NCBI GenBank assembly: GCA_002682825.1
Contig: NOKP01000001.1
Span: 250,501-314,500 of the forward strand
Origin: Neonectria sp. B-13
Lineage: Eukaryota; Ascomycota; Sordariomycetes; Hypocreales; Nectriaceae
Direction: 5' to 3'
DNA: 64,000 nucleotides
Shown: piece by piece, positions 1 to 13,269 of the stretch
Layout of the letters: every line of letters begins with the position of its first letter
Numbering within the stretch: position 1 is the first letter of the stretch
The notes under the pieces: model-generated
Database searches by the model: none
What the model was told of the DNA's origin: nothing
Seen by the model: the letters and a program-made list of their open reading frames with translations, nothing else
Made by a program: the position numbers and the translations under genes

Positions 1-231
1 TCTAAGGACAAAGGATGTTCTACTTTATCTTTAAGACAAAGACCAGTTGTTACTATTTTAAGAAGGAACTAGAGTAGGTAGTATAACTATATTATAGAGG
101 GTATACCATCTTTAAGTACTAATCCATACATCCTCCTCCCTACACTACTGAATAGAACTGCTATTATGCAACAATCTAGGTAACATACTAATCGCCACCC
201 CCAGCTGCAACAGCGGCAAAGGCATTTCCAG

Positions 232-1326
232 ATGCAGAACAATACACATGCCTATGCTCTACAGGCTCGCCAACGATCCCAGGCCCGCCTTCGAGCAAAT
301 GCTCTACGATCTATCCGACTTGCTAAAGGGCTAACACAGGAGCAACTTCACAGTGTACTCGAGTTATTGGTACCTGCACGCCGTCTTATTATTGCCTCAA
401 CAGCTCATCGTTTCAACATGGACGCTATATCCTTTGCTCTACTCTGGCATAACTGGATTACAACAACACTGGCCTGTACTTTTTGGCCAATGCTCGGTCA
501 TGTATATGACCGCTGGAGAAAGAGGATGCCTCCCCTGACGCTACTGCAGTTGATAGAGGATGTAGCACCGGCTATCGACTCGGTTCGTGAAACATCAGAT
601 CTTACTATTGCTTATTTATCATCGGAAGCAGAGAATTGCTTCATCTTTACAAATACCCCGGAATGTTGGCTGTAGGTGACCGAACATGGCCGGCTGACAA
701 TCCCTGAAATGAAGAATATCTTTATATTGTTCATTGAAAGCCATGATGATGACCGATGGACAATCCCAGTACCCCAAATCGACATGGCACATACGTGCTT
801 TAGGACTGCGTTAGGTTGGTCGCCGGGTAGTGTTAGACGGAAAGGCCGTTTCACGAAGGATGAAAGGAAGCTTCCGCATGAGTCTTGGCGAACCGATGGT
901 ATAGCGACTGCGTTATTCGACGCTGGTGCATCCCCTCGCCAGCTCGGGTTCTCTTACCTTACATATGAACAATGCCCCAATGGTAATGAGAAGTTCTGGG
1001 GTTCACAGCTGCCCCGCCACCTAAGGCGGCTGAAAGCCAAGAACGATTTTGAAAAGGCGATGAGGGAGGTCCGAAAAATTCCAACAGAATCTGCACTAAT
1101 ATATCTTCATCAACCCCACGTCAAGGATATTGATGCCGACCATATGGTTAGGATCCCTAACGCTGACTCAAACTTTCCACTGCATGAGCATGACGCCCGG
1201 GAGGTTTCGAATATTACCGCGAGGGAGGTTTGGGCTTATCGAACGGATAACTACAAGACAAATCGGGAGCCGTATTACAGAGTTCAGCCTGATCTATCAA
1301 GAGTACCTCGAAGTGTGCGCTTATGA
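232..1326 (+). CDS. Hypothetical protein, two exons
   Basis: Two reading frames lie in the same phase, separated only by a TAG at 673-675. A 69-nt intron at 672-740 (GTAGGT donor, GCTGAC branch-like motif near 692-697, AAG acceptor) removes that stop and keeps the frame. It gives exons 232-671 and 741-1326 and a 341-residue product. I do not recognise the family. The N-terminal half has an Arg/Ala-rich start, then mixed hydrophobic helices. The C-terminal half is charged, with clusters of His, Asp and Arg. Base composition is ordinary, unlike the AT-rich block that begins just after the stop, so the gene has escaped RIP or is single copy. The alternative is a pseudogene with a genuine nonsense codon. 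The ATG at 232 was chosen as the first in frame; an upstream exon cannot be excluded. Confidence 0.45.
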
Positions 1327-2094
1327 AGCAAGCAGCATCCATTTCCAAGATAGGCCTGTCCTTATATTCACTACCCTTATATACAGCTTGATGTTTAGGC
1401 ACTTTCCTCTCTTCATTTAGTCCCTGTATCTATAAGATATTAGTATATTATCATCTCTTATCAAACGATTTCCCTCTATTTAGTATATAACATAGCTCTT
1501 ATACAATATGATATGATTGTTTTTTATTGTCTTAGCTTAATCTCATGCTATATCTGATGAACCTCTATTGCTACTGGTACATGCCATTCATCTACTATGT
1601 GATGACATTCGGCTATTTTCTTTCTAATGAGCTTACTCTTATCATAGTTAGTGCATTCATTCTTCTTGGGACTTTTGTCTTTGCTCTAATATCCGATGAG
1701 ATTAGACTATTTCTCAGATGCTGATTGTTCTAGTTTCTTATTTTATATGTAGGATAAGTTAGCACTTAAATTAGGGAAGTAGGATATCTTCTACTCGATT
1801 TATATATTAAGTTCATTCTAGATTATATTAGCTAGCATATAGATTCTGTATTGATTGTGTATTATACCTGTTTTTATCTGCAGTAAGCCATAGGATGCTT
1901 CTGACTAGCCTTTGGGTACTATAAAGGATAGAAAAATATTAATTAATACTAAATGAATATATCCTATTTAATCTTTTATTATATATAAGACTAAATTATA
2001 GTATTATTTAAAAATGTTAACTAATACTTAATGGATATATTCGACTTTATTGTTCATTATATATAAGACTAAATTATATTATTACTTTCAATAA

Positions 2095-5000
2095 TACCTA
2101 GAGTGAAAGTATCTTCATTGTTCCTCTCCTCTTCTTCCTCTACCCTTTCTACCTTTGAATCTCCTTCTCCTATCTTAGTCATCTCCCCAGTCTTAATATC
2201 CTACTATAGTAGCTCTATTTGGCATAAAAAATGCTATAGTAGAGATAGGCTCTCTGATTCTAGCTCTACTGCTTACTGCTTTGCTTATAGGTGACTGTAT
2301 AGGTCATATTGCTTACTGTCATTGTAAAGTTGATATTTTGCCTATCTTTAGACTAAAGTAATAGAGGCTAGAAGTCCTAGAAAGGACTGGATGGTTTTCA
2401 GTAAGGTGAAAATGTTATGGTAAGTAGGCAGTAGAATAGTAGGTAGGCTTACTACTGTCTTGACTTAAGCCTAAGGGATATTCATTTCTGATATAGGTAG
2501 AAATAGAATATCCTCTTCATTATAGTCCTACAGTATTATATCCTCAAAGGACTATAGAACTATATGTTTTAGGTTATAGCTGTTAGTCTAAATAAGATCT
2601 ACTAAGGAAACTATTCGCTTAAGTAGTTATTGGTAGTAGTATTGGATGGTTTTGTCTATAGTATACTATAGCCTTTTGGTATAGATCATTAGCTGTAGTC
2701 AGTCTACTTAAGCATATATCTTAAGGTCCTAAAAGGCCTAAGCAGAGGGGATTCTTAGAATTATTGTAGGGCATAGGCTACTGGGATACTCTTTGTAGTA
2801 GAAGATAGTACTTAAGCTTATAAAGCAGTCTACCTTTAGAGGTAAGAAATAAGGAGCTTAATACTGTATCTAGAAAAAGGCTAGTCTACTATAATACTAG
2901 GTACTGTAGGTATGCTTGGTGTCTACCTCCTTCATCTAGTCACTATTGAAGGCAACTAGGATGTAGTGGCTGATTTGGGACTTGAAGTGATTGTTAAATG
3001 GCCTAGCTAGCCTATTAATTACCTTCTAGAACTCCTTAAAAGTATGGTAGACCTGGAGAAAGTAGAGTTGTGCTTATGTTGGTAGGCTTGGGCGTCTGAA
3101 TAGGTAGTTGAATACAAAGTTATACTAACTATTGTATAGTAGTAGTTGTTAGTAGGTTGTTATTCAATATGGCAGTTTGCTTAGCATGATATTGCTATTC
3201 TCTTTGGTGGTAGCTTGGTTAGTTGTCTTGCCTATTGGGATTGGTGCAGTGGCAGTGTACTTGGCCCATGCCTTGATGTATACCTCCTAGATTGTCTAGG
3301 CTGTAGGGATATGGTCTGTATTAGTAGTAGATTTATCCTGTGCTTGCTGGAGCTGGCTTAGGGGTAGTATCTTACTTTGCTTAAGCCTTCTTTGAACTTT
3401 ATCCTAGTAGGACTTGACCTTGGCTAGGAAGTGTTTATAGTAGGCCTGGGCAATCTCCTTGGTAGTGAGCTTTATGGCCCAGTCTGCTATCTACTCTGCC
3501 TTACAGTTGTGCCCCTTGTTAAAGGCTAGCTGGGCCTACTAGAGCTACTTCTAGAGTAAGAACTTAATAGTAATCTATAAGGTAGTAAGAGCTTATATAT
3601 TGAACTAATAGGCTAGATAGGCCTAAAGGGGGTTCTAGGGGATATAGAGAGTAATAAGGGTCTTAAGTATAAGATAGCCTTATTGCTAGTTCATATGAGC
3701 TTAAGGGATCTAAAGTATTCTAGATGCATTAATTAAAGCATTAAGCCTAAGACCCTACTGCTCTTTATATTCATTCTAGGTCTATATATACTAATAAGAT
3801 AGCTAAATCTACTTGTTAAAGCCTAGTACTGGTTTATTGCTTAAGGTGTATATAAGAAGCTAATAGAGGAGCTATATAGTATAGAAGTTAAGTACCTACT
3901 AGACTAGGAGAGGGGATAAAGAGGGCATAGTATTGCTATAGTCGGCTTAGTAAGGTAATGACTTAAGGAAGATATAGTTAAGAGGAAGAATTAGGCGGAT
4001 AGCTTAGGTGAAGATGAGGGTGTTAATGTCTCTAGTAGGGATAGTCTAGAATGGGTAGTGTTCTCTAGGCTCTAGGTTCAGTGTGATTATATAGATCAGT
4101 AAGCTAGTGTGCAGGCTCTAGTTAGGGTAGAAGGAACTACTGTTCTATATGGCTAGGATAGTATCTAGATAAAAGGTAACCTTCTTCTGAATGTTATAGT
4201 TAGTTAGGGCTTAGGGGTTTAAGATGGCCTAGAGATACTACTTATTTGCCTCCTAGGTATAGAGGAGGGTAGGGTGTTTTAGCTGAGGTATAAAGGCCTA
4301 TTAGTGATTCTGGCTTATAGAGGATAGGTCCTTAACTATGCTTTCATTAAAGGCAAGGAGGGGGAAGAAACTAGAGCTAAAGAGTTAGTAGTTGCTAAAT
4401 ATGATACTAAAGAGCTCCTTGTTGCAGTTGTATGCCTTAGTGTGGACAACGCTAGGCTGCTAGGCCTCTGGTTGCACTAGGTTGGAGGTTTAGGTAGGCC
4501 TAACCTTAGAGATGTAGGTACCTATATTGCAGAGGAGGAATGAATGGAAGTGAGTTACAGCTAGGGGGGCCTCTAGAGTAATATCCCTAAGCCGCTTGTG
4601 GAAGTAGTGGCTGTATTAGTTCTTCTACAATAGGGTCTAAGGCTTGGACTGGTTGGATAAGATGGGGCTATTTATATAGTCTTATATCCTAATATTAAGC
4701 CAGTATGAGTGTATGTTCAGTTGGCTTGGGTTAAGGCCTACTAAGACTACCTCCTAGAATGCATATAAGGTTTCCTAGAGGCTAGGCTAGGCAAAGGTAT
4801 TCTTTAGGTTATAGGCCTAAAAGAGTAGGCATGGGCCCTAGAAGTAGCCAACTGGCTCTCCCCTTGCAGTTAGGATAATGGTTGAGTTTGCCTTCTCTAT
4901 GATAGAGGCCTAAAAGTAGGAGAGGTCTTTAGCTAGGATAGTATATATAAGAGAAAAGGACTAACTCTTATCCTTTGCCCTTTACTAGCCTGTCTCTAGC

Positions 5001-6580
5001 TTTTCCCTAAAGGAGTAGGATTTAGCATAGGCAATATTATATATACAGAGGATCTTCTATTAAATAGGGTCAGAGATGGTCTTATAGGTGGCTAGGATAA
5101 TGATTTAGTTATAGAGATTCCTTTGCTGCTCTAGTGAGAGGCTATTTAAGGTAGCTAATGTTATTGAGTAAGTAGCCTTAGGGAAGAAGAGAAGGGTAGA
5201 GATGTGGACACTGGCTGTTGTAAAATGGCTAAGGGGGATATATTATATGTTAGTAAGGTTGAGGCTGTATAATTGAATGACTTAGTTAATAGTAATATTG
5301 TACTTATAGGGGGGGAGAAAGGTAAGGTAGAAGTTATTAGGTGGTTGAATAGTGGTTAGATCCTTGGCCCTAAGCTATATGCTATTGATATCCTACTACT
5401 GTAAGATAGTTACTAAGGCCTAAGGGAGGCTGGCTTATGTTTTGCAGAAGGAGAGTAGCTTGGCTGGCTAGTTGGAGAGAAAGGACTGCTACTATTAGAA
5501 GGAGGCTTAGGGGTTATAGGTACTATTCCTATTACTAAAAATGGTTGGCAAGGGAGGAAGGGATTATTAGAGATATTAGACTCTTTTTTGAATTATGTAT
5601 ATATGTTTGAGCTTATTATACTCTTCTAGGTATTAACCTAAGTATAATTATATTAGTATAATATTAGTAGGTAGGTAATAAGGTCTAGAGATAATATATA
5701 GTTATAATTAAATGTAAAAAATGTCTAGAATATACAATTGTATATATTGCTTTATATCTAAAGAAAGTTAGGGCTATCTATAGTTTCCTAGTTATAGATA
5801 GCTTAGAGGAAGTAGCCTAAGATTGGGTTCATAGGACTGGGAGATAGTAATAGTAAAGCTAATAGTATAAATAGGCCTAATGACCCTATAATACTTAATA
5901 AGTCTAAAGGTAATAGAGGGGGACTATTAGACTTAGGAGGTGGACTGTCTTGCTAGAAGGGACTCTATGGTCATATAAGGGTTGTAAGCAGCTGGGACCT
6001 AAGCTTAATATTAGAGATTAAACCTATAGAGATATAGATAGAAGGGGCTAGGGGAGATAAGGGAAGAAATACTACCTCTACCTTAGGTACCTTAGGTTTA
6101 GTATTCATATTGATATTAGGTAGAGCTTAGTGGTCTAAGAGCTGATCTTAGGTAGGAGGGAGAGGGTATAGGATATTATATAAGGTTAAAGTAGATAAAA
6201 AGGCAATAGAGGGCTCTAAGGGAATAGTAGTATTAGTAACTATAACTGTCTTACTATTATGTACTTTAGCAGTTATGCCTACCTAGCTTATCTATAAGGA
6301 TATTATCTTAGTAAGCCTAGGGCTTTAGTGCTTTAATTATAGTAGCTTCTATAGTTCTATTGGTGCTTTAGTAGTCTTAATAGTTAGTAGGTCTATAGGG
6401 GCTATAATAGCTAGTAACTAAGGCCTATTATTAGTAAGTCTTAGGCTATAGGGTCTTAGCTAGTTTAGTAGTACTTGATTATGCTTAATTGGGTATAATA
6501 GAGGGGTATACACTAGATAAATATTTAGGTTATTAGTATATTTATTAATGCATTATGCTTACCTATCTTAGTATGTTTTT
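2095..6580 (-). pseudogene. RIP-degraded repeat element, copy 1
   Basis: About 4.5 kb is colinear with 16450-21030 at a constant offset of about 14360, so the two copies carry few indels. On the minus strand one frame stays readable from roughly 5560 down to 2100. Its interruptions are TAG where Gln or Trp is expected. The relic is a large protein of more than 1000 residues, with Leu/Asn/Gln-rich stretches and a basic Arg-rich segment near the 2.1-2.2 kb end. I see no Walker motif, integrase or reverse-transcriptase signature, and I do not recognise the family. It could be a transposon protein or a multicopy subtelomeric gene such as the telomere-linked helicases, but no helicase motif was found. 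This copy keeps more CA and CG than copy 2. Confidence 0.6.
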
Positions 6581-7719
6581 TCTTATTATCTTTGTTATAC
6601 TGCTTTTTCTATAGTAGAGAATATATAGTAACCTATAATGAAGAGTTAATAATAGAGGGTTATTAATATAAATAAGACATAAAGTTAACATTCTTTCTTT
6701 CTTATCTATATCTATAGCTTTATTTGTATTAACTTTTACTTTCTCTCTCTATTTATTTGTTTATTTTCCTTTATTTATACTATTATTATATTTATTACTA
6801 CCTTCCTTTGCTTTTTTTTCTCTTATTATATTAAATGACTTAATAGTATAATATCTATAGTAGAATGCTTATTAAGTATAATTAGATAGTCTAGGAATAT
6901 GTATAAGGTTCTAATAATTATATGTATATAGCTATTCTTATTAAGCTAGATGATTAAGTTCTATAGTAAGGGGTATATATTATAGTAGTTATAGAAACTA
7001 AAATAGGTAGTCTATAGTATTAGGCTATAATTATAATAATGCTAGATTAATTTTTATTATAGTATATACTATATAGGACTAATAGAGTATATTAAGAAGT
7101 CTATAAGGTTATTAGCTTTGAAAATTAATTTGAGTGCTAAATAATATTATATTCTCTATTGCTCTTTAATATCCCTTTTGATTAAGCTATTTTTAAGCTA
7201 TTAGCTCTTTTCATTGTAAGATCATTAGTGTTTTAGCTGTCTTTTAACCTACTCTTATAGAGGTATAAGGTATAAGGTAGATCTAATATATTATAGAATA
7301 GAAGGTCTTTTAGGGGTCTATAAGATAGATAGATTAGAAGATAGGATAAGATTGAGAAAACAAGGTAATAGACTTAGCTAGCTATAAGGGGAATAATCCC
7401 TTATATATATAGTAATAGTATTCTCTTCCTTTCTATTCTTTTCTATAAATGTATTAGTATAGCTATTATAATACTGAATGCCTGGCTTATAAAATGTCTA
7501 TTACTGTAACTAGTATATAAAATCTTTAGTAGGTACCTTTAATAGACATTATTGACTAGGAGATCATTTAGAGGTCTATAGTAGTATAGCTACTAAAATA
7601 CTATATGCTTCTTTACTAAATAATCAGTACTATAACTATAGTAATCTAAGATAGATTAAACTCTATAGTATTACTCTAAGAGTAGGTCTAGGATATATCC
7701 TATTGGCTTAGTAAAGATA

Positions 7720-7880
7720 TATAGAGTATCCTTTATTTATAATAGATTAGATTGATTAGGAAAAACGCCTTAATAGAGTATATTTATTTATAATTCCTTA
7801 CATTAATCCATCCTTTTAGCTACTAGACTAGGCTATAATAAGCAACCTTATAACCTATAGCCTAACCAGCTATACACTTT
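7720..7880. repeat. Partial copy of the tail unit
   Basis: This short segment shares the AAAACGCCTTAATAG-type block and flanks with the tail units at about 9389, 10090 and 23876, then runs into the lead-in of the first minisatellite. It is a truncated, RIP-mutated copy without a telomeric tract. Confidence 0.5.
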
Positions 7881-8049
7881 AGTGTATAATACTTAAGTCA
7901 GAAGAGCTTAGCCTAAAGGTAAGAATAGATAGTTTTATATCTCTAAAAGTTAATATAATCTTATTGAATATTAGTTAAATTAGCTTTTATATTTAATAAG
8001 ATATTAGATAATATTTATCTATTTATTGGATATTTACTCTAAAATAAGA

Positions 8050-9003
8050 AATCATTTATATATAAGCTAGTATCCCCCTAATAGCCTCTGCTAGAAAGAG
8101 ATTGTATATAAGCTAGTATTTGCCCCTAATAGCTTCTACTAGAAAGAGATTATGTATAGGCTAGCTTCTGCCCTTAATGGCCTCTACTAGAAAGAGATTA
8201 TATATAAGCTAGCATTCCCCCTAGTAGCCTCTACTAGAAAGAGATCATATACAAGCTAGTATTCCCCCTAGTAGCCTCTGCTAGAAAGAGATCATATATA
8301 AGTTAGTATCTACCTTAATAGCCTCTACTAGAAAGAGATTATATACAAGCTAGCATTCCCCCCAATAGCCTCTACTAGAAAGAGATCATATATAAGCTAG
8401 TATCTACCTTAATAGCCTCTGTTAGAAAGAGATTATATATAAGCTAGCATTTGCCCCTAATGGCCTTCATAAAGAGATTATGTATAGGCTGGCATCTGCC
8501 CCTAATAGCCTTTAGAAAGAGATTATATATAAGGTAGTATTTGCCCTTTATAGCCTCTACTAGAAAGAGATCATGTATAGGCTAGTATTTGCCCCTAATG
8601 GCCTCTGCTAGAAAGAGATTATATATAAGCTAGTATCTGCCCCTAATGGCCTCTAGAAAGAGATTATGTATAGGCTAGCATCTGCCCCTAATAGCCTCCA
8701 TAAAGAGATTATGTATAGACTGGTATCTGCCCCTAATGGCCTCTAGAAAGAGATTATATATAAGCTGGCATTTGCTCTTTATGGCCTCTACTAGAAAGAG
8801 ATTATGTATAGACTGGCATCTGCCCCTAATAGCCTCTATCAAAAAGAGATCATATATAAGCTAGTATCTACCCTTAATAGCCTCTACTAGAAAGAGATTA
8901 TATATAAGCTAGCATCTGCCCCTAATGGCCTCTAGAAAGAGATTATATATAGGCTAGCATTTGCCTTTAATGGCCTCTAGAAAGAGATTATATATAAGCT
9001 AGT
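8050..9003. repeat. Minisatellite array 1 (~47-bp unit, ~20 copies)
   Basis: About 20 tandem units of roughly 43-50 bp occur, each containing CTAGAAAGAGATTATATA followed by an AAGCTAGTAT-type segment and a CCCCTAATGGCCTCT-type segment. Units differ by point changes (TAGTAT/TGGCAT, GCCCCTAAT/GCCCTTAAT) and by short deletions of CTACT. There are no spacers of constant length between constant repeats, so it is not a CRISPR-like array. It retains more CpA and GpG than the flanks, as expected if very short tandem units are partly spared by RIP. A sister array lies at 22585-23490. Confidence 0.9.
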
Positions 9004-9724
9004 GTATTAATAAGAGTAACTTAAGATAGCTAGTAAGAATAAAGATATTTAACTAGCTTTACTATAGTTATTATAGGGGAAAAGATACAGTCTGTCTATT
9101 AGCCCTAATACAGTAGAAAAGAATGATTAGAATAGAGATTAAGTAGACAGTAGGAAAGGGTTTAATAATAGGAAGTTATAATACTACTATAGCCTATTAT
9201 ACAGTCTAGAAAGATTAAGTGCATTAATAGAGCCACCTAAGGATAGGGACTCTTATCTACTCTATGATCTAAGGAATTAGGCTATGTACATTAATAGGGA
9301 TACCTTCTACCTTAAGACTGTATTATATTAGCTTATAGAAGCCTAATAGAGTATCTTTCATTTATAATAGATTAGATTGGTTGAAAAAAACGCCTTAATA
9401 GGGTAGATTTCGTTTATAATTCCTTACATTGGTCAATCTCTTTAGCCATTTAATAAGGCTATAATAAGCCACCTTATGACCTATAGTCTTACTAGCTGCA
9501 TTATATACCAATTTGCCTCTTACATTGGGAATAAAATGTATATATAAAGATTAAAAATAATATAGTCTTTAATTATATATTTATTATAAATTTCTCTATT
9601 AATTCATATCTATATTATCTTATATATTAGTATAGTAGTATTTCTATGGAATTTTCTCTCTGTTTTTACTGCCTGCTTAGAATTGTACTAAGTCCCTAAA
9701 ACACAGCCCTAACCCTAACCCTAA
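9004..9724. repeat. Tail unit a, ending in telomeric repeats
   Basis: A ~700-bp unit starts just after the minisatellite and ends in three CCCTAA repeats. Its sequence is repeated at about 9735-10430 and 23490-24210, and in part near 21600-22385. Shared landmarks are a GAATAGAGATTAAGTAGACA block, the AAAACGCCTTAATAG block and a GCTTAGAATTG-CACTAAGTCC block just before the telomeric repeats. No coding frame is evident. Confidence 0.8.
9707..9724. repeat. Interstitial telomeric repeat (CCCTAA)3
   Basis: Three perfect CCCTAA units occur, the complement of the TTAGGG telomere repeat of filamentous fungi. They sit at the junction of tail units a and b. Confidence 0.9.
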
Positions 9725-9734
9725 GTATACTTCT

Positions 9735-10430
9735 AATAGTAAGAATAAAGATACTTAACTAGCTTTACTATAGTTATTATAGGGGAAGAGATATAGTCTA
9801 TCTATTAGCCCTAATACAGTAGAAAAGAATAATTAGAATAGAGATTAAGTAGACAGTAGGAAAGGGTTTAACAATAGGAAGTTATAATACTATTATAGCC
9901 TATTATACAGTCTAAAGAGATTAAATGCATTAATAGAGCTACCTAAGGATAGGGACTCTTACTTACCCTATAATCTAAGGAATTAGACTATATATACTAA
10001 TAGGGATACCTTCTATCTTAAGACTGTATTATATTAGCTTATAGAAGCCTAATAGAATATCTTTTATTTATAATAGATTAGATTGGTTGAAAAAAATGCT
10101 TTAATAGAGTAGATTTTATTTATAATTCTTTATATTAATTAATCTCTTTAGCTATCTAATAAGACTATAATAAGCTACCTTATAACCTATAGCCTTACTA
10201 GCTATATTATATGCTAATTTGCCTTTTATATTAGGAATAAAATATGCATATAAAGATTAAAAATAATATAGTCTTTAGTTATATATTTATTATAAATTTC
10301 TCTATTGATTTATATTTATATTACCTTGTATATTAATATAGTAGTATTTCTATAGAATTTTCTCTCTGTTTTTACTACCTGCTTAGAATTGCACTAAGTC
10401 CTCTAAATATAGCCCTAACCCTAACTCTAA
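9735..10430. repeat. Tail unit b, ending in telomeric repeats
   Basis: A direct tandem copy of tail unit a, more heavily RIP-mutated (ACGCC in unit a reads ATGCT here). It ends in CCCTAACCCTAACTCTAA at 10413-10430, where the third telomeric unit is degenerate. Confidence 0.8.
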
Positions 10431-11689
10431 GTATACCTCTAATGTTATATATTGTAGGGCCTGTTCCCTTTTCCCTAAGATAAGTATGAACCTTTAACTG
10501 AGGGCTATCTTTATTTATACCTATAGATATATAGTCCTTATCTATAAGTACTTAGCCAGTTGTACTATTCATAGTAAAGTTATATAGTAGGCTCCTAAGT
10601 AAATATATTAGATAAAGAAGAAGAGAAATAATAAGTAAGTTAGCCTATATAATTATAACTTAGGAATAACCCAGTCAAATAGTACTAATATAAGCATAAT
10701 ACTTAATAAGTGCTTTTAGTACCTCTAGTAATATACTAAGGGTTATAGCCCATTTAAGAATCTATAGGATTACTGCTCTACTCCATTAAAGTATAATACT
10801 ATAAATCACACTCTTATATTGGTTAGAAGAGAGGCAATATAAGTAGGCTATATTAACAAATGGAAGATAATAATAGCATTATATATAAACTAAAAGGAGT
10901 TTATACTATATACCATAGGATAAAAGAGAAAGTAAAAGAAAAGATAGATAAATATATAGGTTTAGGCAAGTAGACTTAGGTAGAGTAAAGATACTATATT
11001 AAATGCAAATAAAACAGAAGGAAGTAAAGTTATATCCTTAAGCAGTTGAATGTTCTTATATAGTATAATAGATACAAAAATAGCTACTAACTCACATCCT
11101 AGGATTTACCTACCACCTAATCAGAATAGGCTATAACTATAATAATAAGCTTAAGCTATAGTAACTAATACTAGTCTAGCAAAGTTAACAGTTGTACTAT
11201 ATAGAATAATATATACTATAAAGGTTATCTCTAAGCTATCTACCCTATTAGACAAAAGGGTCTAGAAAACGGACTTTACTATTAAAAGGGCTATATTACC
11301 CTATAAGGCTACTACTAGGGGCTAGTATTACACTCAAAGAGCAGCCAAAGACCAGGGGGTAGAGTCAACCACCTCTTGCAAAGCTACCAACCTACTAACA
11401 GCTGGCATAATGGCTAGAGAAGCAGCTAGGAGCAAGATAGGCTATACAGGCAGGGCTTATTCAGCCTTACTTATCCAGTATATTCACATAAGGCTATATT
11501 AGCCTATAAGATCTATCTATTTTTAAGCATTGTAATAATTATATAAGTAAAACACAGTTATTATCCTATTTATATTTTACTTTCTTTCTTCCCTATTATC
11601 TCTAATTATATTCCTCTATCTTCTACTTTAACTATATACTACCTAATAACAACTTTTCTACATTAAATATAGCTAATATAGAAGCTTCA

Positions 11690-13040
11690 TAAGGCAGTAT
11701 TAATAGAGCCATTATAGATTAAAGCAACTTTATAGACTCAGATTACAAAATAGAGATTGAAATAACTATAGAAGATACTAATAGGTATAAAATAGGCATA
11801 TACTACCCTATCTATATTAGGGAAATCCTTACTAAAAGGTATTATATTAAGCATAAGCTAGGCTATAGCAGCTTTACAACTATTTAAATAGTATATAATA
11901 TATATAGTAAGAGGAATATTACTCTTAAGATTATTAGGCCTAAGGATTTAAGAGATTATAAATATTATATATAGAATAAGATTACTAGGACTATAAAGAA
12001 TACCTTATATCTTCTAATATCCTAGGATATCTTTAACCTTTAGAGTCTCTATAATTACTATTAAGTTCTTATCTCTCTCTTAAAAGGCCTAAATTTAAGA
12101 GACTTTACTTAATAAAAGTCTATAGCCACTCACATATTAACTACCAAATAACTATTACAAGGCTTAAAGAGCCTATATAATAGTAGAATTATACATTAAG
12201 ATATATTAACTTATATTAACTTTCCCTCCCCTTTAGCCTATATACTATAAATCATAAAGCTTATACATTTCATAGACCTAAATACTACCAATGTAATATA
12301 CAGTCTTTATCCTTTTAACAACTATAGTATACTAACTGCAAAGTATAAACATCTTAAGTACCTATAAAAAATACTCCTACCTCTATTTGCTATACTATGG
12401 AAAGAGGGTAAACTTATGCTAATAATAGAACCCTATAAGAGTCTAGTAAGAGATATGGTTTCTATTAGGGATTTTAGTCTAGTAATTAAAGCTAGCACTT
12501 TAGTAATAATAAAGGAATAGTTATCTACTATCTATTATGCCCTAGAGCAGGTTTATAATATAAACCTAAGTTTTACTATAGATATATAGAGCTATATATA
12601 TATCTTTATAGAGCTATATATTAACTATTCTCTTTTTTATAGTATAGGGAATTCTTCTATAGTTACCTTTATAGTTAATACCTTAGGCCCTCTTTTAGCA
12701 ACTTAGAAGGGTTATTATAAGGCTAGTAGTAGTTTATATTAGGATTTATAATATAATCCCAAAAGAAGGATAGACCCTATATTAGCCCTTAAAGTTAAGG
12801 TTCTATATATTTAATTAAATACTAGTCCAATAGAGTAACAACTTATACTATCTATATTATAAAAGGGACTTTCTTATTTATTTAAGCATTACCTGACTAT
12901 AGTACAGCTTCTAGAAGACTTTACCTTTAAGGAACTTATAAATATATATAGCCTTTAAGACCCTTCCTAGGATATATTTCCTATAGCCTAGTCTATACCT
13001 TACTGTTTCTATATATCTAAATTATATAGTATTAAATACA
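11690..13040 (+). pseudogene. RIP-degraded SRPK-like Ser/Thr protein kinase gene
   Basis: The plus strand still reads as a fungal protein kinase of the SRPK-like type. From about 11750 there is the segment before the kinase fold, the glycine-loop region (HKLGYSSFTTI) and the VALK-type lysine segment (ITLKIIRP). A catalytic-loop remnant (IIH-stop-DI) lies near 12188-12202. A DFG-equivalent (RDFS) lies at 12467-12478, followed by an APE-like segment (YALEQ) and a DMWS-like segment. Stops fall where CAG, CGA or TGG codons would be expected. At least one intron seems to lie between the catalytic loop and the DFG segment. An intact gene would phosphorylate proteins on Ser/Thr; this copy cannot be functional. 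It lies between the two copies of the large repeat module and has the same RIP signature, so at least one relative probably existed when RIP acted. Confidence 0.7.
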
Positions 13041-13269
13041 ACTATATATAATATAAATACTATATTATAATATAGTAAAGGCTTTTAATAACAATAGAGA
13101 CTGGCTTTTCCAAGCTATTATAAGGTTCCAGTTGATAGAGCTCTTTAACCAAATACCCTTAGCTTCTAGTTATAGCTTTTTAGTATATCTATTACTATCT
13201 CTCTCCCCTTCTTACTAACTTAACTAATACTATTACTATTCCTAGGAAATCATAAGCACTCATAGAAAT

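Noticed and set aside
905..1060. Homeobox or zinc-finger assignment for the left-edge hypothetical protein
   Set aside because: No conserved residues of these families could be placed; left as unknown.
2095..6580. Telomere-linked RecQ helicase identity for the large degraded element
   Set aside because: Its subtelomere-like setting fits, but no Walker A, DEAH or other helicase motif could be found in any frame.
8050..9003. CRISPR-like array
   Set aside because: Units are near-identical throughout with no unique constant-length spacers, and the genome is fungal; it is a minisatellite.
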